Of a stretch of 64,000 nt of DNA, positions 1 through 8,377 are shown piece after piece. Every line of letters begins with the position of its first letter. The stretch's first letter is position 1. Source of the DNA: Roseateles sp. XES5 (GTDB taxonomy: Bacteria; Pseudomonadota; Alphaproteobacteria; Rhizobiales; Rhizobiaceae). The DNA lies in the NCBI RefSeq assembly GCF_020535545.1, contig NZ_CP084753.1, positions 620,001 through 684,000 of the forward strand. Reading direction: 5' to 3'. A program made the translations under genes and the position numbers. The notes under the pieces are model-generated. The model ran no database searches. It was not told the origin of the DNA and was given only the letters and a program-made list of their open reading frames with translations.

Positions 1-857
1 CCGCCCACCGCAAGCCCCTCGCCCGCCCGCGCCGAAAGCACGGTGCCGCCGGCAAGGCGGATGTCGGCCATGCCGTCCGAAAGCGCCGTCACAGTGCCTT
101 CCAGCATGTTGGTTTCGCCGAGGAAGCTCGCGACGAAGCGGTTGCGCGGCCGGGTGTAGATCTCGGTCGGCGAGGTGATCTGCTGGATGCGGCCCTGATG
201 GAAGACCGCGACGCGGTCCGACATGGTCAGCGCCTCGTCCTGGTCATGCGTGACATAGACGAAGGTGAGGCCGAGCTGGCGGTGGATGTTCTTGATCTCG
301 GTCTGCATCTGCTCGCGCAGCGCCTTGTCGAGCGCGCCGAGCGGTTCGTCCATCAGCACCATGCGCGGCCGGTAGACGAGCGCGCGGGCAAGCGCCACGC
401 GCTGCTGCTGGCCGCCCGAAAGCTGAGCGGGATGGCGGTCGGCGAAACTGGTGAGATGCACCAGCGCCAGCGCCTCTTCCACCCGCCGCCGCCGCTCGGC
501 CGCATCGACCTTGCGCACGCCGAGCGGGAAGGCGATGTTTTCCGCCACGCTCATATGCGGGAACAGCGCGTAGCTCTGGAACACCACGCCCATGTCGCGC
601 CGGTAGGGCGGCAGGCCGGTAATGTCGCGGCCCTCGAAGGTGATGGTGCCGGCATCCGGCCACTCGAAGCCGGCCAGCATCATCAGCGTCGTCGTCTTGC
701 CCGAGCCGCTGGGGCCGAGCAATGTCAGGAACTCGCCCCTGGCGATGTCGAGATCCAGCCCGTCGACCACGGTCGTCTTGCCGTCGTACCGCTTGGTGAC
801 GGACCGGAAGGAAACGATGGGAGCCCCCTCTCCCGTCTGGCGCTCCGGGCTCGTCAT
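1..857 (-). CDS. PotA-like polyamine ABC transporter ATP-binding protein (3' end outside window)
   Basis: This is the ATP-hydrolysing subunit of a spermidine/putrescine-type importer and acts at the inner face of the membrane. The reading frame starts MTSPERQTG and is open to the left edge, so the C-terminus is missing. Visible elements are a Walker A (GPSGSGKTT), the Q-loop [10 protein letters not shown], the signature [15 protein letters not shown], the Walker B VLMDEPLGALD and the H-loop THDQDEA, followed by the start of the TOBE-type domain. Its ATG overlaps the stop of the upstream aminotransferase gene (ATGA), which suggests translational coupling. The rest of the transporter presumably lies to the left. 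The family is clear; the substrate is inferred only from the neighbouring transaminase. Confidence 0.9.
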   Translation of the reverse strand, partial: MTSPERQTGEGAPIVSFRSVTKRYDGKTTVVDGLDLDIARGEFLTLLGPSGSGKTTTLMMLAGFEWPDAGTITFEGRDITGLPPYRRDMGVVFQSYALFPHMSVAENIAFPLGVRKVDAAERRRRVEEALALVHLTSFADRHPAQLSGGQQQRVALARALVYRPRMVLMDEPLGALDKALREQMQTEIKNIHRQLGLTFVYVTHDQDEALTMSDRVAVFHQGRIQQITSPTEIYTRPRNRFVASFLGETNMLEGTVTALSDGMADIRLAGGTVLSARAGEGLAVG

Positions 858-2227
858 CGGCCGAGCTGCCCCTCTACCTCTTCGATGCCACCCTTGACGG
901 CAGCGACGATGGCCTCGATGTCACCGGGCGCGGCGACGAGCGGCGGCGAGAAGACCAGGGTCGGCCCCAGCGCCCGCAGCAGCACGCCGCGCGCCTTCAC
1001 GGCGTCGGCGACCTTCGCCCCGATGCCGGCGGCCGGCGCGAAGGGCCGCTTTTCCGCCTTGTCCTCGACGAATTCAACGGCGGCCATCAGGCCGATGCCG
1101 CGCACGTCGCCGACGATGGAGGAGCCGGCGAGAGCACGAAGCCCGTCCTGCAGGATCGGCGCCTTGGCGCGCACCTGGCCGCAGATGTCGATCTCGTCGT
1201 AGATTTTCAGCGTCTCGTTCGCGACGGCAGCGCCCACCGGATGGCCGCCATAGGTGTAGCCGTGGCCGAAGCCGCCGAGTTGCGCGGTGAAATCGGCGAC
1301 CGCCTGATAGACGCGGTCGGTCATCATCAGCGCAGAGATGGGGAAATAGGCCGAGGACAGACCCTTGGCGCAGGTCAGCATGTCCGGTTCCAGCCCATAG
1401 AGCTGCGAGCCCCAATAGGCGCCCGTACGTCCGAAGCCGCAGATCACCTCGTCGGCGACGAACAGGATCTCGTATTTGCGCAGGATGCGCTGGACATGAT
1501 CGAAATAGCCGCGCGGCGGCACCACGACGCCGCCCGTGCCCATGACGGGCTCGGCGAAGAAAGCGGAGATCGTCTCCGGCCCCTCGCGCAGGATCAGCGC
1601 CTCCAGCTCCTCGCCGAGGCGGGCCGAATAGGCCTCCTCGGTCTCGTCCGCCAGCATGCCGCGATAGGTGTCCGGGCAGGAGACATGCAGGAAGCCCGGC
1701 AGCGGCAGGCCCCAGCCATTGTGCATGTTGGGCAGGCCCGTGAGGCTGGCCGAGGCGATGGTCGTGCCGTGATAGGCGCGCTGACGGCCGATGATCTTGC
1801 GCTTTTCCGGCTTGCCGATGGCCGCGTGGTAGAACCAGGAAAGCTTGATTGCCGTATCGACCGCCTCCGAGCCGGACGCCTGGAACAGCGCCTTGGACAT
1901 CGGCGACGGGGCACGGGCGATCAGCGCCTCGGCAAGATCGATCACCGGCTCGCTGGTGCGATGGGCGAAGGTCTGGATATAGGGCAGCTTGAGCATCTGG
2001 GCATGGGCGACCTCGACGAGACGACGCTCGGAATAGCCGAGCGAGGCGCACCACAGGCCTGCCATGCCGTCGATGAGCTGCTGCCCGTCCGTATCGCTTA
2101 TGCGAACACCGTCACCCGAATCGACGATGGCCGGCCCCACCTGCTCATGCAGGCGAAAATTGGTCTGAGGATGGGCGTGGAATTTGATATCGCGACCCGA
2201 AGCGGAGTTTGGAATAATCTGATTCAT
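854..2227 (-). CDS. Class III (omega) aminotransferase, SpuC-like
   Basis: This is a PLP-dependent transaminase of 457 aa that moves an amino group from an omega-amine or beta-amino acid to pyruvate or another keto acid in the cytoplasm. The N-terminal DGMAGLWC block, the ADEVICGFGRTG block and the PLP-lysine segment CAKGLSS are all present, and the length is normal for the family. By eye it resembles putrescine-pyruvate transaminases, but taurine- or beta-alanine-specific members look alike. I chose the ATG at 2227 over a GTG one codon upstream. It is divergent from iclR, shares an operator-like region with it, and is followed by a PotA-like gene. Uptake and first deamination of a diamine or related amine is the inferred job. 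Confidence 0.85.
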   Translation of the reverse strand: MNQIIPNSASGRDIKFHAHPQTNFRLHEQVGPAIVDSGDGVRISDTDGQQLIDGMAGLWCASLGYSERRLVEVAHAQMLKLPYIQTFAHRTSEPVIDLAEALIARAPSPMSKALFQASGSEAVDTAIKLSWFYHAAIGKPEKRKIIGRQRAYHGTTIASASLTGLPNMHNGWGLPLPGFLHVSCPDTYRGMLADETEEAYSARLGEELEALILREGPETISAFFAEPVMGTGGVVVPPRGYFDHVQRILRKYEILFVADEVICGFGRTGAYWGSQLYGLEPDMLTCAKGLSSAYFPISALMMTDRVYQAVADFTAQLGGFGHGYTYGGHPVGAAVANETLKIYDEIDICGQVRAKAPILQDGLRALAGSSIVGDVRGIGLMAAVEFVEDKAEKRPFAPAAGIGAKVADAVKARGVLLRALGPTLVFSPPLVAAPGDIEAIVAAVKGGIEEVEGQLGR

Positions 2228-2255
2228 CACAGGCCCTCCCGTCTATCGTTTCTCA

Positions 2256-2295
2256 TTACAAAATTGCGTTTTGCATTACAAGACAAATTTTGTAC
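2256..2295. promoter_or_regulatory. Inverted-repeat operator between aminotransferase and iclR
   Basis: A perfect 9-bp inverted repeat (TACAAAATT at 2257-2265, AATTTTGTA at 2286-2294) lies between the two divergent starts (2227 and 2389). Inside it is a second element, TTACAAAA-N5-TTTTGCAT. A very similar element, TTACAAAA-N10-TTTTGCAA, precedes the operon starting at 9421. The position and the adjacent regulator gene make IclR the likely ligand; this is inferred, not shown. Confidence 0.6.
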
Positions 2296-2388
2296 AAATG
2301 CGAAGCGGACTTGTGCACCGGCCATCGGGGCGTTAGCTCTTGGAAACGGAATGCAGGCGGAACGCATCAACGAACGGGGAAACACGCG

Positions 2389-3183
2389 ATGAATGAAAAG
2401 ATGCGCTCGGACGGGGGTGTGAAATCCGTTCAGATGGCGTTCGATGTGCTGGAGGCCGTGGCGGCGGCGCCGGACGAGATCGGCGTCAGCGAACTGGCCG
2501 TCCTGCTCGGCACCACGAAGGGCACGGTCTTCCGCCATTTGCAGACGCTGGCGGAACGCGGTTATGTGGATCAGAACCCCGTCTCTTCCCGCTACAAGCT
2601 CGGCATGCGTTCCTATTTCATCGGGCAGGTCGCCGCCGCGCGCATCGAACTGCTCTCCGCCTCCACCGAGGCGATCTCGACGCTGCGCGACGAGATCGGC
2701 GAAACCGTGGTGGTCTCGGCGCTGCGCGGCACGAGCCTCGTGGTGATGAAGACCGTGTTCGGCAAGTCGAACCTCGAGATCGGCGTGCGGCAGGGCAGCG
2801 AACTGGTGCTGCATGGCACGGCGCAGGGCAAGATCGCGCTTGCCTTCAGCCGCAAGCCGCTGCTCCAGCAGATTCTGCGCAAGCCGCTTACGGCGCTTAC
2901 CGATCAGACGCTGACGGATCCCGCGGCGCTGGAGGCCGATATCGAACGCGCCCGTCGGCAGGGCTATATCACAGCCGCCAACGAAGAGACCTTCGGCATC
3001 AATGCAGTGGCCGCTCCGGTGCTCGACGGCACCGGCGACCTTGCCGGCACCATCGCCATCGTCGGTTCCATCCAGAACATCAAGGCGATGCCCGACGAGG
3101 CCCAGGTACAGGCGCTCCTGAAGGCGAGCCTGCGCATCTCCTGGAACCTCGGCTACGACAAGATGGCGATCGGCAACCGCTAG
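2389..3183 (+). CDS. IclR-family transcriptional regulator
   Basis: A 264-aa protein with an N-terminal winged helix (about residues 12-65, with VKSVQMAFDVLEAVA and GTTKGTVFRHLQTLAERGYV typical of IclR) and a C-terminal effector-binding domain (LHGTAQGKIALAF and INAVAAPVLDGTGDLAGTIAIVG are family landmarks). The ATG at 2389 is preceded by GGGGA; an open frame upstream gives a non-conserved extension that I discarded. It is divergent from the aminotransferase gene and convergent with the eight-gene operon ending at 3260. The stop codon TAG coincides with the beginning of a dispersed palindromic repeat. It probably controls both flanking units through the shared operator motif. Confidence 0.9.
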   Translation: MNEKMRSDGGVKSVQMAFDVLEAVAAAPDEIGVSELAVLLGTTKGTVFRHLQTLAERGYVDQNPVSSRYKLGMRSYFIGQVAAARIELLSASTEAISTLRDEIGETVVVSALRGTSLVVMKTVFGKSNLEIGVRQGSELVLHGTAQGKIALAFSRKPLLQQILRKPLTALTDQTLTDPAALEADIERARRQGYITAANEETFGINAVAAPVLDGTGDLAGTIAIVGSIQNIKAMPDEAQVQALLKASLRISWNLGYDKMAIGNR

Positions 3184-3282
3184 AGTTTGTCAGGGAAAAG
3201 TGGGAACCGGTTTTCCCGAAAAGACAAACGAAAACAAAAGAATTCAGAGCATGTCTGGTTCAATCTGAACCTGACACGCTCC
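3182..3282 (+). repeat. RIME-like dispersed intergenic palindromic repeat, copy 1
   Basis: About 100 bp beginning AGAGTTTGTCAGGG and ending near CTGACACGCTCC, with an internal GGTTCAATCTGAACC palindrome (3257-3271). A nearly identical copy lies in inverted orientation at 43094-43194, with only a few mismatches by eye. The left end merges with the TAG stop of iclR and the right part supplies the last codons and TGA of the opposing amidohydrolase gene. It resembles the RIME-type mosaic elements of rhizobia; the name is by analogy. Confidence 0.8.
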
Positions 3283-4159
3283 AGGCTGGAAAACCAAAGA
3301 GGGTGGCGGGATTGTCGCTGAGGATCGTGCGCAGCAGGGCCTTGTCGCCATCGCAGTAGCGGTTGAGCAGGTCGAGAAGGTCGCCGTCATTGGGCGGCGG
3401 GGTCTTCGACAGGGGATGCGGCCAGTCGCTTGCCCAGAGCACGCGGTCGGGCGCGGCAGAGATATAGGTGCGGGCAATCCCCGCCGCATCGGCCCAGGGC
3501 GGTCCTTCCGCCGAAATCTTGTGTCCGTTGGACAGCAGCACCCAGACATTGCCGCGCCGGAGGAGGTCGCAGACCTTCGCCACGGTCGGGCCGTCCAGAC
3601 CCTCGCGGATATCCGGCCGGCCCATATGGTCGATGACGACGGGCAGATCGAGCTTCTCATAGAGCGAAACGCTGTCGAGAATGCCCGCCTGCCCCGGCTG
3701 GATCTTGATGTACCAGCCAAGCTCCTTCGCCCGCGCGACGGCGCGCGCGAAGGCCGCCTCGTCGGGCAACAGGTTGACCGCGCCGAGGAAATTGAACCGC
3801 GCGCCGCGCACCCCCGCCGCATCTAGCAAGCCGATGGCCCGGTCGTCGAGGTCGAGAAGCGACGCGCCGATGGTGCAGCCGCGATAGTTTGGGCCGGCAA
3901 TGGCAAGCGCATCCAGCATCGCGCTGTTGTCCGTGCCGTAGGTGGTCGCCTGCACGATGACGCCGCGCGCAATGCCGAGGACCGCGTGCATGCGCAGCGC
4001 TTCGGCAATAGTCGCCTGCGGCATCTGGTAGGCCGCGCCCGGCCGTACGGGATAGGTCTCCGGCGGGCCGAAGACGTGAAACTGGCAATCCGTCGCCCCG
4101 GCCGGCACCGCGAAGGCGGGGCCGTGCGGAGCGGGATCGAAGGGGAAATACTCGCTCAT
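3260..4159 (-). CDS. LigI-like amidohydrolase (COG3618, lactone/PDC hydrolase type)
   Basis: A 299-aa amidohydrolase_2 TIM barrel. Landmarks are TDCQFHVFG near residue 25, IDHMGRPD in the middle and LWASDWPHP near the end, the last containing the catalytic Asp. Relatives hydrolyse lactones such as 2-pyrone-4,6-dicarboxylate or isomerise sugar lactones. The first His of the usual HxH metal motif is Gln here, as in metal-independent members of this family, so a non-metallo mechanism is likely. The start at 4159 overlaps the ridA stop (ATGA). It is the last gene of the operon, and its final codons run into the dispersed repeat, so the C-terminus may be recently altered. The substrate is unknown. 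Confidence 0.8.
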   Translation of the reverse strand: MSEYFPFDPAPHGPAFAVPAGATDCQFHVFGPPETYPVRPGAAYQMPQATIAEALRMHAVLGIARGVIVQATTYGTDNSAMLDALAIAGPNYRGCTIGASLLDLDDRAIGLLDAAGVRGARFNFLGAVNLLPDEAAFARAVARAKELGWYIKIQPGQAGILDSVSLYEKLDLPVVIDHMGRPDIREGLDGPTVAKVCDLLRRGNVWVLLSNGHKISAEGPPWADAAGIARTYISAAPDRVLWASDWPHPLSKTPPPNDGDLLDLLNRYCDGDKALLRTILSDNPATLFGFPAWSVSGSD

Positions 4160-4554
4160 GGCGCAGTTTCCTTCTCGGGCAGAACAGCGACGAAATCGCA
4201 CTGGATTTCCAGCCGTCCCTCAAGGTCGGCCTGAAGGCTATGGCGTGCCGGGCGGCTCGCCTCGTCCGGGAACATCGCCAGCCATTCCCGGTTCAGCGCC
4301 TCGCGCCGCGACCGGTCGCGCATCCAGACGTTGATTTTCAGAATATCGTCCGTCGTGCCGCCGGCCGCTTCCACGATGCTGCGCACATGCGCGAACAGGA
4401 AACGGCACTGCGCCTCCATGCCCTCGGCGACCTCGCCGGTCTCGGGATCGACGCCGTTGATGATGCCCGACATCACGAGATTGCCGATCCGCGCGGCATT
4501 GGGGATGGGGTTCTTGTGCCGGAACCCCGGAATGTGGATGGAAACGCGTCTCAC
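4156..4554 (-). CDS. RidA/YjgF/YER057c/UK114 family protein
   Basis: A 132-aa Rid-family protein. RidA hydrolyses reactive enamine/imine intermediates released by PLP or flavin enzymes; other members are bona fide deaminases or hydrolases in catabolic operons. The sequence shows NLVMSGIINGVDPETGE, typical of the family N-terminus, and KINVWMRDRSRREALN; the C-terminal strand carries CDFVAVLP. It overlaps the gene on each side by 4 bp. Its presence suggests that the pathway passes through an imine or carbamate-like nitrogen intermediate. I cannot tell whether it is a housekeeping RidA or a substrate-specific enzyme. Confidence 0.85.
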   Translation of the reverse strand: MRRVSIHIPGFRHKNPIPNAARIGNLVMSGIINGVDPETGEVAEGMEAQCRFLFAHVRSIVEAAGGTTDDILKINVWMRDRSRREALNREWLAMFPDEASRPARHSLQADLEGRLEIQCDFVAVLPEKETAP

Positions 4555-4874
4555 AGGATCACTCCCTGCAGCAGCCAGAGGACGAGGATGAGGACGAGGC
4601 CGACCAGCACGGTGAGCCAGGCACTGCCGACCAGCGCCCGGTGTCCGGCGAGCGGCACGCCGGCCCGCCGGACGGTGGCGAGCGCCGCTTCGAATTCCGC
4701 CGCACGCGGAAAAGCGAAGCGGTGCTCGCGCCCGGCGATGACCAAGTCTATCGTCATCGCCGCCCGGTCGGCGACGCAGCCGGTCGCCTCCGTGAGCCGG
4801 GCTGCGAAGTCCGGTTCGCCGCCCTCAAGCGAGGCGATGGCGACGGGGTCGGTAACGAGATGCCGGAACTCCAT
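4551..4874 (-). CDS. Small tail-anchored membrane protein of unknown function
   Basis: A 107-aa protein that I do not recognise. The first about 75 residues are soluble and mixed alpha/beta in appearance; residues about 82-107 form one hydrophobic segment rich in Leu and Val ending LLQGVIL, so it is probably a C-terminally anchored single-pass protein. It sits 20 bp after the aldehyde dehydrogenase gene and overlaps ridA by 4 bp, so it is cotranscribed and probably translationally coupled. It may tether or assist one of the operon enzymes or a transporter; that is speculation. Confidence 0.65.
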   Translation of the reverse strand: MEFRHLVTDPVAIASLEGGEPDFAARLTEATGCVADRAAMTIDLVIAGREHRFAFPRAAEFEAALATVRRAGVPLAGHRALVGSAWLTVLVGLVLILVLWLLQGVIL

Positions 4875-4894
4875 GACCCACCCCGCCCCTTTCG

Positions 4895-6322
4895 CTAGGC
4901 GCCGATCTGGCTGACGAACTTGTGCGCGAGATAGGCTTCCAGCCCTTCGCTGCCGCCTTCGCTACCGTGGCCGCTGTCCTTGACACCGCCGAAGGGCGTT
5001 TCGGACGCAGCAAGGCCGAAATGGTTGATCGAGACCATGCCGGACTCGACCTCGTCGGCAAGGCGGGCCGCATTCGCGCTGGAACGGGTGAAGGCATAGG
5101 CGCCGAGGCCGACCGGGAGACGGTTCGCCTCCGCGATCGCCGCATCCAGCCCGTCGAAGCGATTGACGATGGCGAGCGGCCCGAAGGGTTCCTCGCTCAT
5201 CACCCGCGCGGCCAGCGGCACGTCGGCCAGCACCGTCGGCGCATAGAAATTGCCCTGATTGCCGATGCGCCGACCGCCGGTGACGAGCCTCGCCCCCTTT
5301 TCCACCGCATCGCGCACCAATCCGTCGATGGCATCGATGCGCCGTGCATGGGCGAGTGGCCCCATTTGCGTGCCCGCCGCCGCGCCGTCGCCGACAACGA
5401 GGCCTTCGGCAATGGTCGTGAAGCGTTCGAGGAAGTTTTCATGCACCGCGCTGTCGACGAGATAACGCGTCGGCGAGGTGCAGATCTGGCCCGCATTACG
5501 GAATTTCGTGCCGGCCCCGAGCGTCGCTACGGCCGCCACATCGACGTCGCCGCAGACGATGAACGGCGCATGGCCGCCAAGCTCCATGGTCGTGCGCTTG
5601 AGGTGCTGGCCCGCCATCGCCGCAAGCTGCCGCCCGACCGCGACCGAGCCGGTAAAGGAAATCTTGCGGATGACCGGGGACGGAATGAGATGGCCGGAAA
5701 TCTCCGCCGGCACGCCGAAGACGAGATTGACGACGCCCGCCGGCACGCCCGCCTCAGCGAAACATTTGACGAGTTCGATGGCGCAGGTCGGCGTTTCCTC
5801 CGGCGCCTTGGCGATGATGGTGCAGCCGGCGGCGAGTGCCGCCGCGATCTTGCGCACCAGCTGCCCGCAGGGGAAGTTCCACGGGCTGAAGGCGGCAACG
5901 GGGCCTACGGGTTCGGCGACGGTCATCTGCCGCGCGCCGGGAATGCGCGAGGGAATGACGCGGCCATAGGCGCGGCGGCCTTCCTGTGCATACCAGTCGA
6001 TGAAATCGGCGGTCGCGCCCGCTTCCATGCGCGCCTCGGCAAGCGGCTTGCCCTGCTCGCGGGTAATGGCGGCGGCGATGGTCTCGGCGCGCTCGCGCAC
6101 GAGGCCCGCGGCCTTGGCGAGGATCTGGTAGCGTTCGAAGGCGGTGGTGCGCCTCCAGGCGGCGAAGCTGCGCTCGGCGGCGGCAAGCGCCCGGTCGAGA
6201 TCGGCGACCTCGGCGAAGGCGACGTCACCGATGTCCTGGCCGGTCGCGGGATTGACGACTTTGCCGCGGCGCGTGCCGCTGCCGGCGGTCCAGGCGCCGT
6301 CGATGAACAGGGATGCGGTCAT
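4895..6322 (-). CDS. NAD(P)-dependent aldehyde dehydrogenase (SSADH-like)
   Basis: A 475-aa ALDH superfamily enzyme oxidising an aldehyde to the carboxylate. Visible are SPWNFP (about 146-151), the cofactor-binding FTGSVAVG (about 223-230), the general base Glu247 in MELGG and the nucleophile Cys281 in NAGQICTSPTR. The overall pattern resembles succinate-semialdehyde dehydrogenases, which would fit a C4 or C3 semialdehyde derived from the transaminase product. It lies between the cupin gene and the small membrane-protein gene in a tightly packed operon. The exact aldehyde is not deducible. Confidence 0.88.
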   Translation of the reverse strand: MTASLFIDGAWTAGSGTRRGKVVNPATGQDIGDVAFAEVADLDRALAAAERSFAAWRRTTAFERYQILAKAAGLVRERAETIAAAITREQGKPLAEARMEAGATADFIDWYAQEGRRAYGRVIPSRIPGARQMTVAEPVGPVAAFSPWNFPCGQLVRKIAAALAAGCTIIAKAPEETPTCAIELVKCFAEAGVPAGVVNLVFGVPAEISGHLIPSPVIRKISFTGSVAVGRQLAAMAGQHLKRTTMELGGHAPFIVCGDVDVAAVATLGAGTKFRNAGQICTSPTRYLVDSAVHENFLERFTTIAEGLVVGDGAAAGTQMGPLAHARRIDAIDGLVRDAVEKGARLVTGGRRIGNQGNFYAPTVLADVPLAARVMSEEPFGPLAIVNRFDGLDAAIAEANRLPVGLGAYAFTRSSANAARLADEVESGMVSINHFGLAASETPFGGVKDSGHGSEGGSEGLEAYLAHKFVSQIGA

Positions 6323-6334
6323 GGGCTGATCCTC

Positions 6335-6667
6335 TCAGGCATATTCGGGACGGGCGGGGGTGAAGACATCGAGGTTGAAGGCCGGCTCGTCGCCGACCAC
6401 CTCGACATAATGCGTGACGCCGCCCGGAATCTTGGCGAGACCGCCCGGCCCCAGCCGCACCACGTCGTCGCCGATGTGGAAATCGACGAGGCCGGAAAGG
6501 ATGTAGACGATCTGCTCGTTGGGGTGGGAATGCGGCCGTGTCTCGTGGCCCGGCCAGAGCCGGTGCAGCGCCAGCGTCGCGCCGTCGCCGGAAAAGGCCT
6601 TGCGCTCGATGCCCGGACGCACCGGCGTCCAGTCCATGGCTTCCCAATCGACCGTATGGATGTTCAT
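6335..6667 (-). CDS. Single-domain cupin protein
   Basis: A 110-aa small beta-barrel protein. The cupin motif 1 is present as GHETRPHSHPNEQIVYILSG (two His and a downstream Glu, probable metal ligands), followed by a second motif around PGGVTHYVEV. Such proteins act as isomerases, dioxygenases or ligand sensors in catabolic operons. I chose the ATG at 6667 because GGAGG stands at the right distance; an ATG at 6682 would overlap the preceding gene's stop and is the alternative. No specific substrate can be assigned. Confidence 0.8.
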   Translation of the reverse strand: MNIHTVDWEAMDWTPVRPGIERKAFSGDGATLALHRLWPGHETRPHSHPNEQIVYILSGLVDFHIGDDVVRLGPGGLAKIPGGVTHYVEVVGDEPAFNLDVFTPARPEYA

Positions 6668-6678
6668 GTCTGCCTCCG

Positions 6679-7440
6679 TCATTCGTGTGAGGCGGCATCC
6701 GCCAGACGCTTCACCCGCCGGGCCTCGGCGAGGAGAAAGCTCTGGTCCGAGCCGCAGATGAAGAAAGTGATGCCGAGCCGCCGATAGGCCGCGATGGCCT
6801 CTGGCGCGCCGACATAGATGCCGACCGTTCGGCCGTGCCGGCGCCCGGCCTCGGCAACGGCCTCGATGGCATGGGCAAGACGCGGATCGTCCGGCTTGCA
6901 GCCGAGCGACAGGGCAAGGTCGGCCGGGCCGATGAAGAGCACGTCGACGCCCTCCATCGCGGCGATGGCGTCGATGCGTTCGACCGCCTCCGCATCCTCG
7001 ATCTGCACCGCGATCACCCGCTCACCATCTGCACGCTCGCGGTAGGCCGCGGGCACGTCGGTGCCATAGCCGCCCGCGCGCACCGAGGGCGAGAAGCCCC
7101 GGCGGCCGCGGTGGAAATCGGCAGCCTCCAGCACGGCAAGCGCATCTTCCGGTCCGCGCACATGCGGCACGACCACGCCGCGCGCGCCGAGATCCAGCAC
7201 GGACGCGATGGCCGAGGCATCGTTGCGCGCCACGCGCACCAGCACCGGCCAGCCGCCCGAGCAGGCGACCATGCGGTCGATATCGGCCACGGTGACGGGC
7301 GCATGCTCGCCGTCCGCGACGGCGAAATCCAGTCCGGCGCGGGAGAGGATTTCGACGGAATGGAAGGCCGGCGTCTTGAGGAACGTGCCGACCAGCACAT
7401 CGCCCCGCCGCACGCGCGCCGTGAAGGACGCGTCGCTCAT
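6679..7440 (-). CDS. HpcH/HpaI-family class II aldolase
   Basis: A 253-aa TIM-barrel aldolase that cleaves 4-hydroxy-2-oxo acids to pyruvate plus an aldehyde, using a divalent metal. Family marks are FAVADGEHAPVT near residue 36 (usual form DxEH), the Arg in LVRVARND, VAVQIEDAE containing the metal-binding Glu, and DVLFIGPADLALSLG containing the second metal ligand Asp. It overlaps the DUF6282 gene by 4 bp upstream. With the aldehyde dehydrogenase two genes downstream, a cleavage-then-oxidation sequence is likely. Confidence 0.87.
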   Translation of the reverse strand: MSDASFTARVRRGDVLVGTFLKTPAFHSVEILSRAGLDFAVADGEHAPVTVADIDRMVACSGGWPVLVRVARNDASAIASVLDLGARGVVVPHVRGPEDALAVLEAADFHRGRRGFSPSVRAGGYGTDVPAAYRERADGERVIAVQIEDAEAVERIDAIAAMEGVDVLFIGPADLALSLGCKPDDPRLAHAIEAVAEAGRRHGRTVGIYVGAPEAIAAYRRLGITFFICGSDQSFLLAEARRVKRLADAASHE

Positions 7441-8357
7441 CCCGCGTCCCCGATGAACTCGGCGGCGTTGGTGGCGACCATCTTGCGGATATCCGCCTTG
7501 GCGTAACCGAGATCGAGCAGCAGGCCGATCATCTGGCGGAAGCCCTCGACGGGCGTCGGGTTGTTCTTCTGCCCGAGATCGGAACCGAAGAAGGTGTTGT
7601 CGACGCCGGCGGCGGCGATGACCTTCCTCAGATGATCGTGGTCGAAGAGGTAGAAGGTGGACGGCACGAACATGCAGATCGAATGCTCGATCTTCACACC
7701 CATGCGGGCGAGCTGCGCGACGTCCTCGAAGGAGCCGTCGTTGACATAGGTCGGGTGGTTGAGGAAGAGCCGCGTGACGCCGCGGGCCTTGGCCTCCTCG
7801 TAGAACGGCCAGAGCTCGTCGATATGGTGATGGCCACCGGAGACCGCCGCATCGGCCTGCGCCACCAGGTCGAGGATCAGCTTCACCTCGTCCAGCACCA
7901 CGCCCTTGTCGTCGACCAGCCGGCAGCCGACGGGCGCCACGGTCTTCTTGCTGTTGACGGGGAACTTGTTCTTGAAGTCCGCGTCCTTCTTGTCGTGGTC
8001 GAGATGGTTCTGCGCATGGGCGGTCGCCATCCAGACGATGCGCGCGCCTTGCTTCAGCGCATAGTCGACCGCGCTCGGATTGAGCCCGCCGAGCGGGTTG
8101 TTGAGCACGATGGCGCCCAGCGTCTTCACCTGGCTCGGATAGTGCTTGTTGATGAGATGGGCGATGGGCATGGTCGGGTAGTAGTGGTCCTTCAGCAGGA
8201 CCTTCGCCATGCCGGCCTCGGCCGCCTGCGCCACCACCTCGATGTGGTCCACGATGCGCGGCATCAGCGAGGGGCCGCTGTGGACATGAAGGTCCACCGC
8301 CCCCTGCATCAGTTCGGAAATCTCTGCCTCGCGCTTGGCGTCAACGGTTTCGCTCAT
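7437..8357 (-). CDS. DUF6282-type amidohydrolase-like TIM-barrel protein
   Basis: A 306-aa protein with amidohydrolase-like motifs: VDLHVHSGP near residue 20 (HxH), a Lys in KVLLKDHYYP, VSGGHHHIDEL, LFLNHPTY and FFGSDLGQKNNPT, the last offering a catalytic Asp. I recognise this as the family currently called DUF6282; no member function is known to me. The start at 8357 has GGAGGAG upstream. It lies second in the operon after a DHODH-like gene. A metal-dependent hydrolase of a ring or amide is the plausible role. The open frame continues upstream through the next gene, but the ribosome-binding site decides this start. Confidence 0.82.
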   Translation of the reverse strand: MSETVDAKREAEISELMQGAVDLHVHSGPSLMPRIVDHIEVVAQAAEAGMAKVLLKDHYYPTMPIAHLINKHYPSQVKTLGAIVLNNPLGGLNPSAVDYALKQGARIVWMATAHAQNHLDHDKKDADFKNKFPVNSKKTVAPVGCRLVDDKGVVLDEVKLILDLVAQADAAVSGGHHHIDELWPFYEEAKARGVTRLFLNHPTYVNDGSFEDVAQLARMGVKIEHSICMFVPSTFYLFDHDHLRKVIAAAGVDNTFFGSDLGQKNNPTPVEGFRQMIGLLLDLGYAKADIRKMVATNAAEFIGDAG

Positions 8358-8377
8358 CTTCTCCTCCTGCCGGCGTC

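Noticed and set aside
4922..6787. About 621-codon plus-strand frame opposite the aldehyde dehydrogenase
   Set aside because: Antisense shadow; the minus strand has the catalytic Cys and Glu of an ALDH.
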